This document shows positions 8,604-16,441 of a DNA stretch of 41,319 bases, one piece after another (within the stretch, counting starts at the first letter, position 1; each line of letters starts with the position of its first letter). The notes under the pieces were generated by a model. That model saw only the letters and a program-made list of their open reading frames with translations, had not been told where the DNA came from and ran no database searches. The stretch covers positions 1 to 41,319 of the forward strand of contig JAIROT010000022.1 in assembly GCA_031257385.1 (NCBI GenBank), given 5' to 3'. This DNA comes from Treponema sp. GTDB taxonomy: Bacteria > Spirochaetota > Spirochaetia > Treponematales > Breznakiellaceae. The translations under genes and the position numbers were made by a program.

Positions 8604-9599
8604 ATGAAAAAGATATCCCTTACCGGAATTAAACCGACCGGAACCCTCCACATCGGCAACTACTTCGGCGCTATTAAACCGGCGCTGGAGCTTGCCAAAG
8701 AGTACGATGCCCGTTATTTTATCGCCGACTATCACGCGCTGAACACGGTAAAGGACCCGGAAGAGCTGCGGGCCAATATTCGGGAAGTGGCCGCCGGCTG
8801 GCTGGCCGCCGGGCTTGATCCTGAACAGGTTATTTTTTACCGGCAGAGTTCCATCCCCGAAACATTTGAGCTTACTACCCAGCTTATGGCTTTTACCGCC
8901 AAGGGCCTGATGAATCGGGCCCATGCCTACAAGACGGCGGTACAGGAGAATATCGAAAAAAACGGCGACCCCGACGCGGGGATTAACATGGGTCTTTTTA
9001 CTTACCCGGTGCTTATGGCGGCCGATATTATTCTTTTTGATTCCGATGTGGTGCCGGTGGGCAAGGATCAGGTACAGCACGTTGAAATGGCCCAGGACAT
9101 CGCCCAGGCGGTGAATGCCAATTACAAGGGGCAGGTGCTGAAAGTGCCTCAGGCGGCGGTGGTGGAAAGTGTGGCGGTGGTGCCGGGACTGGACGGCCGG
9201 AAGATGAGCAAAAGTTACAACAATACCATTCCCCTCTTCGCGCCGGAAAAAACGCTCCGCAAACTGATCATGCGTATGGTGACTAATTCCCAGACGGTGG
9301 AAGAACCCAAGGAACCCGGAACGAGCCAGATATACCTGCTCTACAAATTATTCGCAAACGAGGGGGAACAGTCGGCCCTGGCGGCCCGCTACCGAGCCGG
9401 GGGCATGGGCTGGGGCGAGGCCAAGGAGGAACTCTTCCGGGTGGTGAACCGGGAACTTTCCCCCATGCGCGAGCGTTTCCAGTCCCTCCTTGCCGAGCCC
9501 GCCGGTCTGGACAGAATCCTTGGGCGCGGCGCTGAAAAAGCCCGGCCCATCGCGGCGGCCACGGTCAGGCGCTTCAGAAAAGCTGCGGGGATAGACTAA
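8604..9599 (+). CDS. trpS: Tryptophan--tRNA ligase
   Basis: Class I aaRS signatures PTGTLHIGNYFGAI and KMSKS; full length 331 aa. Confidence 0.97.
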   Translation: MKKISLTGIKPTGTLHIGNYFGAIKPALELAKEYDARYFIADYHALNTVKDPEELRANIREVAAGWLAAGLDPEQVIFYRQSSIPETFELTTQLMAFTAKGLMNRAHAYKTAVQENIEKNGDPDAGINMGLFTYPVLMAADIILFDSDVVPVGKDQVQHVEMAQDIAQAVNANYKGQVLKVPQAAVVESVAVVPGLDGRKMSKSYNNTIPLFAPEKTLRKLIMRMVTNSQTVEEPKEPGTSQIYLLYKLFANEGEQSALAARYRAGGMGWGEAKEELFRVVNRELSPMRERFQSLLAEPAGLDRILGRGAEKARPIAAATVRRFRKAAGID

Positions 9600-9656
9600 G
9601 GGCTCTAAGCCTGACAGGACATTGACTATTTTTTCATTTCTTATCATCTTAATGTT

Positions 9657-10238
9657 ATGTACCGTTGTCCTCCATGTATAAATCTTGCCATACCCGGCGA
9701 GTACCGCAGAACCGCGGAAAGCCTGTTTCCCCTGGGAGGCTTTGCGCCGGGGCAGGGGCCCGACTTAAAAGCCGCCGCGGATTTTGCCGAAGCCCTTGGG
9801 ATTGGCGCCGATTACCGGCGGCTTTTGGCCCTTAACAAAACCGACAAGGAAATGATCGCCTTTTTGCGCCATTTTCAAAATAATCTGGATTTACTGATAC
9901 AAAAAACCTGGGTTGAGAAAGTAGACGAGGTACGCAAGGAGCAGCTGCAGGACGAAATACCGGGCTTTATGGCCGGTATAGGGCAGGGCAATTTCCGGCA
10001 GGCCCTGGAAGAATTCGGGGCGATTCTTGGCGAACTCGCCTATCTTTTATTTGGCGCGCAAAGCGCCAAGGATGATTTTACCGAATATACTTTCCGCATC
10101 GACACCCAGATGGGGCTGTTCTGGTGGTACGGAGGCCGGCTCAATTCCCTGAAATGCCTGAGCGATACCGGCTCCCCTGACGCCGAAGACCTGTGGGCGG
10201 TTTTGCTTATCGGGATCTGTTACCTCACCAATTTTTAA
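9657..10238 (+). CDS. Hypothetical protein (193 aa)
   Basis: ORF with plausible protein composition; no family recognised. Confidence 0.6.
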   Translation: MYRCPPCINLAIPGEYRRTAESLFPLGGFAPGQGPDLKAAADFAEALGIGADYRRLLALNKTDKEMIAFLRHFQNNLDLLIQKTWVEKVDEVRKEQLQDEIPGFMAGIGQGNFRQALEEFGAILGELAYLLFGAQSAKDDFTEYTFRIDTQMGLFWWYGGRLNSLKCLSDTGSPDAEDLWAVLLIGICYLTNF

Positions 10239-10374
10239 CCCGCCGGTATTTGCATATTTGCAAAACCATAGCGGATGAGACGGCCGGTTATGACGATATC
10301 CCGGCCCGCGCCCCAGGCCCTTGCCTGTGGTGACACCTGTACCGTAATCACGACACAGACTGATTGGACAATGG

Positions 10375-11022
10375 TTAATACGTATGCTCATCCATGGACT
10401 GAAATTTTTCTCTGACTTTTTGGAGCAGGGCCAGTTCACGGTTGATGGTCTTTTCGTAGTTGAGTTCCCCGGTTTCTATCCGCAGGGCCTCGTCCTCCCA
10501 GAACTGGACTTTCGGTAAATTGACAAAACGGAAGCGCCGCGCCTGGGCTTTTTCCGCCCATTCGCCCGCCGCTTTCCAGTAGCTCAGGGCGGCGCGGAAA
10601 CAGGTTTCCGCGGTTTGGAGGCTTTCCAGATTTTGCCCTTTCCAGGGGGCGTTGTAAAAGTAGGCGTTCCGCTTGTTCCACTTGTTTCCCAGAAAAAGGT
10701 ACTGCTCAATAAGTTTAAGATTGACGTGCATGTTAAAGAGGTAACGGTACTTCTCCCACTGGGTCTCGTTTTCGATCAGCGCCAGGGCGTAAAGGGGATT
10801 GGCAAAATCCGCCTTCATGGTTTGTTCAAGCCAGTAGATGTTCTCCATGGTGTCGTCGGGGTACCGGTTATAGTGAAGGTGAAAAAGCCTGAAGTACTGT
10901 TCCTTGTAGGTAACGTAATAGGCGTTCAGGGGAATAGGCGCGGAGAGCAGCATCAGACTCAATGCCGTAAATACGGGTAACTTCAGCTTTCGAATGACGT
11001 ATCTATGCAGCCGTTTGCCCAC
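10375..11022 (-). CDS. Hypothetical protein (215 aa) with N-terminal hydrophobic segment, adjacent to tmk
   Basis: MGKRLHRYVIRKLKLPVFTALSLMLLSAPIPLNAYYVTYKEQYFRLFHLHYNRYPDD...; signal-like N-terminus; no known domain recognised. Confidence 0.65.
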   Translation of the reverse strand: MGKRLHRYVIRKLKLPVFTALSLMLLSAPIPLNAYYVTYKEQYFRLFHLHYNRYPDDTMENIYWLEQTMKADFANPLYALALIENETQWEKYRYLFNMHVNLKLIEQYLFLGNKWNKRNAYFYNAPWKGQNLESLQTAETCFRAALSYWKAAGEWAEKAQARRFRFVNLPKVQFWEDEALRIETGELNYEKTINRELALLQKVREKFQSMDEHTY

Positions 11023-11025
11023 CGT

Positions 11026-11664
11026 TCAGCGCCCCGTTTTCAGTATCGGCATTTTCAGGATGACTCTCCACACCTCAGCGGCGGCTTCTTCCTGACTCTT
11101 TGAGGCATCGATGATTTCCACCCGGCCGCCTGATTTTTGGTATTCACCGATAAGGGACAGGTATTTTTCCCGGACTTTTTGCTGGAATTCCAGGTGTTCG
11201 TATAGTTCAAGGGCGGGCCGGTTTTTCAGGCGCTCGCAGGCGGTTTGGGGATCAAGATCGAAAAAGAGGAGCAGTTCCGGCGCGGGAAAGGGGGCGTTCA
11301 GAGTCCGGGGCAGTTCGTCCCCGCATTCAATACCCTGGTACACCAGCGAGGAAAGCACATAGCGGTCTGAAACTACCAGTTCCCCCCTGCCGGAGCGCTC
11401 AATGATCCCGCCCGGCCCATACAGGTGCTCGGCCCGGTCCGCGGCGAAGAGCCGGGCCAGAGCGAGCGGGTGCAGGGCAATTTTTTTTTCAAGGACGGAA
11501 CGTATCAAAGCGCCTACCGGCCCATCTGTGGGTTCACAAGTAGGGTGGAAAACCAGGCCCATTGCATTGCCCCGGAAACGCCGTTCCAGCAGGGACAATT
11601 GGGTGGTAGTCCCGCTGCCGTCCCCGCCTTCGAACACGACAAAATTGCGAATTGTCTCCGTCAT
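11026..11664 (-). CDS. tmk: Thymidylate kinase (P-loop Lys replaced by Thr)
   Basis: MTETIRNFVVFEGGDGSGTTTQLSLLERRF...FAADRAEHL...VVSDRYVLSSLVYQGIE; the N-terminal extension in the ORF track is in repeat sequence and unlikely to be real. Confidence 0.85.
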   Translation of the reverse strand: MTETIRNFVVFEGGDGSGTTTQLSLLERRFRGNAMGLVFHPTCEPTDGPVGALIRSVLEKKIALHPLALARLFAADRAEHLYGPGGIIERSGRGELVVSDRYVLSSLVYQGIECGDELPRTLNAPFPAPELLLFFDLDPQTACERLKNRPALELYEHLEFQQKVREKYLSLIGEYQKSGGRVEIIDASKSQEEAAAEVWRVILKMPILKTGR

Positions 11665-11797
11665 TTTCAACAAAATTACTATACATTGGTAAAAAAAACA
11701 ATCTAATTTGCGCATATACCGATACTTAAAACGAAGAAATGTGTTATATTCTATGAAAGGGTTGTTTTTCCAAAATCTCAGTTTTGAGGAAAATAAG

Positions 11798-11837
11798 CGA
11801 TCAACAAGCTCGCCCTGAAGGGCGGGGTATGTTGTTC
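11798..11837. repeat. Palindromic repeat GAACAAC-hairpin-TTGTTGAT (family B hairpin)
   Basis: Reverse complement GAACAACATACCCCGCCCTTCAGGGCGAGCTTGTTGATCG matches GAACAACCACCCCTTCAGGCGGGGTTGTTGATTCG at 29256. Confidence 0.65.
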
Positions 11838-11849
11838 TCCCGGGGTATT

Positions 11850-11933
11850 GCATGCGGGGTTTAATACCTTTTTAACCGCCCTGAAGCTCCCCCGCCGTAA
11901 GGCGGGTTCTTGGGCATTAAACCCCCCGGCATG
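11850..11933. repeat. Large inverted repeat with nested hairpin (family B)
   Basis: GCATGCGGGGTTTAAT (11850-11865) pairs with ATTAAACCCCCCGGCATG (11916-11933); nested CCCGCC-gtaa-GGCGGG. Confidence 0.65.
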
Positions 11934-11969
11934 AATAAAAAAAACGGGGTATAGGACAAAGGGAAACAG

Positions 11970-14900
11970 GTGCCGATTTTCTCAAAAAAAAACGGTAAAC
12001 GCGGCTTTCCGTTTCATATTATCATCCAAATTCTCGTTTTTGCGGGATTGATCGGGATTACCGCGCTGGCCCTGCGGCCTGTGCAGCAGGCTATTCAGGA
12101 CCAAATACGGCATATCCGGGATGATTTAATCGGCAGGGCCGAGGCCGCCATTGGCCGCACGATACGTTATTCTTCGATAAGTCCCTCTATTTTTGGCGTT
12201 TTTGACATACGAAACCTGCGGATTCTGGGAAAGGAGCCTGATTCGGAAGAGCTTCTTTCGGTATCCCGTTTTCGTCTTTCCTGGTCTTTTTGGGATTTAC
12301 TCAAGGGCAATCCTCTGACTGTGCGCTCGGTTTTAATTGACAGGCCGGAGATCAATCTGGATTTGGAGCGGGATCGCGATCTCCTTGAACTGTTGTTTTC
12401 CCTTGATCCCGATACCGGCGCTTCCCGGCCGAGTCTTACAGGCCTCCTCCCTGAGCATGTGTTGTTCAGAATCCGCGCGGGCCAATGCCAGATACAAAGC
12501 AGGCGGGATCGATTCCGTGTTGAGGATTTGACTTTTGACGCCCAGGCGGCGGATGAACTGATCTCCCTGGACGGGAAATGGAAGGCCCTTGTTTCCCTGC
12601 GTTCGTTTTTCGCGGAACCGGTGAGCGCCCGGATAAGCATGAGGGCTACGGGAATAGTTTCCACGGACATTGAAGAGGGGAATGTGGTGGTCACCGTTGA
12701 TTCCCTTGCCGGGGATCTTTTCCAGACCCGCGCCCTTACATTCGGCTGTAGTTTGCAGAACAGGATGCTGAGTGTCCGGAAAATGGGTGACCGGCTGCCC
12801 TTTGACTTTTTCCTTGATTACGGGATTGAGGACGGCAATCTTGCCGCCCGGTTCAACTGCGATGTGTTCACGCCGAAGGACCTGCTGACCCTGTCGGGGG
12901 CATGGAAAGCGGCCAACCGCTGGCTGGCCCTGGCCGCGACAGGGGCCGCCTCGTTTGAACGGAACCGGCAGGGAAATATCCGCTACCAGGCAGCTATTGT
13001 AGGAGGGCTTCCCGCGGGGACGGCGGCTTCTTTCGAGATCAGGGCCGGCGGGGATGAAAAGCTGGCGCAAATCGAGGAATTCCGCGTTTCCGCGCCGGGG
13101 AATACCGCAGCGGCGGGTCAGTCTTCCGCCGCGGCGCCTTTGTTTCAGGGGGGTATTGCTTTCCGGGGAAGCCTGGGGCTAAAGCCCTTTGCCCCCAAAG
13201 GCAAACTTTTTCTTGAAAACCTGAGCTTTTCCGGGGAAACCGGCCTCAGCGCCGAATTGGGCGTTAATACACGGGAAAAGGAAATCAGCGTTTCGGGGGA
13301 AAGAGTCGGCATAGGGCGCCTCGTCCTGGGTGTCCTCAACATCTCGCTGGTTCCCTCGGGCGGGGAGCTCGGTTTTGTTGTTTCGGCGCGTGAGTTTCGG
13401 GAGCCTTCCGGCACGGCGCGGCCCGGTTCTTTTTCTCTGGAAGGTTCGGTTAATTACGCGGTCCGCTGGCTGGAAGCGAGCTGCTCGCTGGATTCGGTGT
13501 CCGCCGCGGACATTGCCGAGATGGGCCGGCCATTTATCAAGGAGCCGCTGCCGCCCGCTGCAGCCGGGCTTTTACGGAATGTTTCGCTTACCACGGAGCT
13601 TTTCTTTACTACCGATTTCAAGCGGCTCCTGTACAACGCCCCCCGTGTGGAAGCTGCTTTTGATTCCCAACCGGGAACGGAGCCGGCGCTGGTGTTCTCC
13701 GTGTCCGGTACGGACAAACGCCTGGAATTAAGCGAAAGCCGCTTCGTCTGGGCGGATCAGCCGCTGCTGTTTTCAGGTTACGCGGATTACTCGAATCCTC
13801 TGGACCTCAACTTTTCCCTGGCGGCCCATTACCAGGATATTTCGTACAATATGGAAGGGCGTGTTCTGGATCGTAAACAGATAAGCGCGCGGGGTTCCTA
13901 CGGATTTCAAGTGTATATTACATCGACCGATGCCGGGGCCTATTCGGGCTACATTGAGGGGAAGGAAATCCCCATTCCCGTCAGGGGCCTGCCCGCCCGG
14001 CTCAGTTTTTATACTTCGGTCCGTTACAATTCCCGTGACTTTTGGTCTTTTGATCTGGACAATCTTGAGATAACCGATATCGCAAGTCCCGCGGGTCCCG
14101 GCTATATGCGGATCACGGGCGGGGCGGATCAGGACGGCGCCCATTTTCCCCTTGTCTATTACCGCGACAGTATCAGCCCCCTCAGCGGCAGGGCGGATTT
14201 TTCCTGGGCGCAAAATTTTTCCGGGTTTTCAGGAACCCTCAACATAGAGGAAAGGCGGGAGCCGCGGACCGGCGGTGACCACGCCGTGTCCGATGCGCCC
14301 AATTCCCTCCTTGAGCGTTACCTTCTTTGGGCTTCCTTTACGGAAAACCGCCTTGACCTCCTCGTCTCCGGTTCCAGAATGCGGCTCGGCCGGACGCTTG
14401 ATAATACCGGCAGCGCTCTGGCCGACGGCGATCTGAGGTTTACCTGGGATCCGGAGCGTTCCTACAGGGCGGATTTGACGCTTAATTCCCTGAACGTGAG
14501 AATTCTTGACCGTGAGTTCAGGGCCTCCGGCCGGGCCATGTTGAACAAAGATGAATTCGCCGTGCAGAATCTGCGTTTCGGTATCGCCGGACTCGAGGGT
14601 TTCGTACCCTCTTTCCGTGTAAGCAGGGCGGAAAGCGCCGCGGCAACCAGGGCGGAATTTCGTGGTACCGTGGGGAAGGGAAACCTGGAAGGGGCCTTGT
14701 CAATAAACGCCCGCTTCGCGCCGGTTAACTCATGGTTTGGAATAAACCGGGCCCTGCGTTCCCTGGACGGCGCGGCCCGCGTGGAAGTCCTCCGTTACGC
14801 CGATGTCAATTCCGTAAAGCCCTTTGATATCGTATTTTCACGTAACGGCAGGGAGCTTTCCGTTTCGGGCGGCCCCAAAGACATGCTTCGTTTGAAGCTG

Positions 14901-16433
14901 GACGAGGATGGAACGTTTTATGCGGGGCTTTCCAGCCCCTTCCCGGTACGTGGCTCAATCGCCGGCACTATAAACGACAATACCATTGACGCGCGGTGTT
15001 CTGATCTGTACGTTGATCTGGCGGGTCTGTGGAAGCTGCTGCCGCCGGTGCCTGACTTCGCCCTTGCCGGGGGTTATATAAGCGCCCAGGTAGAGATACG
15101 GGGCCCGCTCACCGATCCGGAATTTTTCGGCTCCGCCAGGGGTACGAGCGTCCGCGTTCAGGTGCCTGAGTATATCACTCAGGATATCAGGCCCGTTCCC
15201 TTTACCGTGGCGATTGAGGGAAACCAGATGCGTTTCGGCCCCGTTCCCGCTACGGTGGGGAGGGGCGCGGGTACCGTTAGCGGCCTGTTCCGTTTTGACC
15301 GGTGGATACCGAATATCTTCACGATGGACATCACGGTTCCGAGGGAAACGCCCATCCCTTTCGGCTTTGATATAACCGGCTTCCTCGCCAAAGGCGATGT
15401 TTCGGGAAAACTCAAACTTTCAATGGAGGATCTGATTTTTGACATTACCGGAGATCTCCTCGCCAATAAAACTGAACTGGGCCTTGACAGCGATGGAATC
15501 ACCCAGGCCCAGGGTATGGATCTGTTCGCCGGGACGATAAATCCGGTCACCCTGGATATAAAAATTACCACCGGCCCCACCGTTGAGTTTCTCTGGCCCA
15601 GTTCCGGTTTTCCCATACTCAGGGCCAATCCCGCGATGGGAACGGTGGTGCATGTTACCGCGGACAGTGTTGCCAGGAAATTTTCCCTGGACAGCGATGT
15701 TAAAATCAGGGGCGGGGAGATATTTTATTTTGAGCGGAGTTTTTATATCCGCAGCGGGACTCTTACTTTCAAGGAAAACGAGGCAAGTTTTGATCCCCGC
15801 CTGAGCGCCCGTGCGGAGATCCGCGAGCGGAGCAACGAGGGGCCGGTTACTATAGCGATGATAGTGGAAAACGCCCCGCTTTTGACTTTTACCGCCCGTT
15901 TTGAATCGACACCTTCGCTTTCCCAGGCGGAAATCGTATCCCTTTTGGGGCAAAATTTTACCGGCGGCCAGTTCGCCGAGGCTTCCGGTTCCTATCCGAC
16001 GGCTTTGTTAAGCGTCACATCGGATGTGCTGGCCCAATTTGGGGTGGTACGGCAGCTTGAACGGCAAATTCGTAATTTTTTACGCCTGGATATGTTCAGT
16101 ATCAGGACGCAGGTGCTGCAAAACGCGGTTTTCAGCGCTACCGGGATCAATCCTGACCCTGTTGACAGAAATGGCAGGGTAGGTAACTATTTTGATAATA
16201 CGACTGTTTTTCTTGGTAAGTATATCGGATCGGAACTTTTTATCCAATCCATGCTTTCCCTGCGGTACGACGAGAACTACACCAGTACCGGGGGGGTGCG
16301 CTTTGAACCGGATATAGGAGTAGAGCTGGAGACTCCGTTTTTCAATGTCCGCTGGGATTTTATCCCTGCGCATCCGGAAAACTGGTATGTGAATGATAAT
16401 TCAATTACCCTCACCTGGCGTAAGTCATTTTAG
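11970..16433 (+). CDS. tamB: Translocation/assembly module TamB-like protein (DUF490), GTG start
   Basis: 1487 aa, N-terminal TM segment, beta-rich body, C-terminal DUF490-like region (VTSDVLAQFGVVRQLERQIRNFLRLDMFSIRTQVLQNAV...GKYIGSELFIQSMLSLRYDENY); directly upstream of bamA. Confidence 0.85.
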   Translation: MPIFSKKNGKRGFPFHIIIQILVFAGLIGITALALRPVQQAIQDQIRHIRDDLIGRAEAAIGRTIRYSSISPSIFGVFDIRNLRILGKEPDSEELLSVSRFRLSWSFWDLLKGNPLTVRSVLIDRPEINLDLERDRDLLELLFSLDPDTGASRPSLTGLLPEHVLFRIRAGQCQIQSRRDRFRVEDLTFDAQAADELISLDGKWKALVSLRSFFAEPVSARISMRATGIVSTDIEEGNVVVTVDSLAGDLFQTRALTFGCSLQNRMLSVRKMGDRLPFDFFLDYGIEDGNLAARFNCDVFTPKDLLTLSGAWKAANRWLALAATGAASFERNRQGNIRYQAAIVGGLPAGTAASFEIRAGGDEKLAQIEEFRVSAPGNTAAAGQSSAAAPLFQGGIAFRGSLGLKPFAPKGKLFLENLSFSGETGLSAELGVNTREKEISVSGERVGIGRLVLGVLNISLVPSGGELGFVVSAREFREPSGTARPGSFSLEGSVNYAVRWLEASCSLDSVSAADIAEMGRPFIKEPLPPAAAGLLRNVSLTTELFFTTDFKRLLYNAPRVEAAFDSQPGTEPALVFSVSGTDKRLELSESRFVWADQPLLFSGYADYSNPLDLNFSLAAHYQDISYNMEGRVLDRKQISARGSYGFQVYITSTDAGAYSGYIEGKEIPIPVRGLPARLSFYTSVRYNSRDFWSFDLDNLEITDIASPAGPGYMRITGGADQDGAHFPLVYYRDSISPLSGRADFSWAQNFSGFSGTLNIEERREPRTGGDHAVSDAPNSLLERYLLWASFTENRLDLLVSGSRMRLGRTLDNTGSALADGDLRFTWDPERSYRADLTLNSLNVRILDREFRASGRAMLNKDEFAVQNLRFGIAGLEGFVPSFRVSRAESAAATRAEFRGTVGKGNLEGALSINARFAPVNSWFGINRALRSLDGAARVEVLRYADVNSVKPFDIVFSRNGRELSVSGGPKDMLRLKLDEDGTFYAGLSSPFPVRGSIAGTINDNTIDARCSDLYVDLAGLWKLLPPVPDFALAGGYISAQVEIRGPLTDPEFFGSARGTSVRVQVPEYITQDIRPVPFTVAIEGNQMRFGPVPATVGRGAGTVSGLFRFDRWIPNIFTMDITVPRETPIPFGFDITGFLAKGDVSGKLKLSMEDLIFDITGDLLANKTELGLDSDGITQAQGMDLFAGTINPVTLDIKITTGPTVEFLWPSSGFPILRANPAMGTVVHVTADSVARKFSLDSDVKIRGGEIFYFERSFYIRSGTLTFKENEASFDPRLSARAEIRERSNEGPVTIAMIVENAPLLTFTARFESTPSLSQAEIVSLLGQNFTGGQFAEASGSYPTALLSVTSDVLAQFGVVRQLERQIRNFLRLDMFSIRTQVLQNAVFSATGINPDPVDRNGRVGNYFDNTTVFLGKYIGSELFIQSMLSLRYDENYTSTGGVRFEPDIGVELETPFFNVRWDFIPAHPENWYVNDNSITLTWRKSF

Positions 16434-16441
16434 GAGCATCA

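Noticed and set aside
10375-10439. Overlapping minus ORF 10047..10439 as a gene
   Set aside because: Antisense to the 193-aa plus-strand ORF with no recognisable motif; likely a GC-driven spurious frame.
11665-11853. N-terminal 63-residue extension of thymidylate kinase
   Set aside because: It encodes family B repeat sequence; the Met at 11664 gives a standard Tmk N-terminus.
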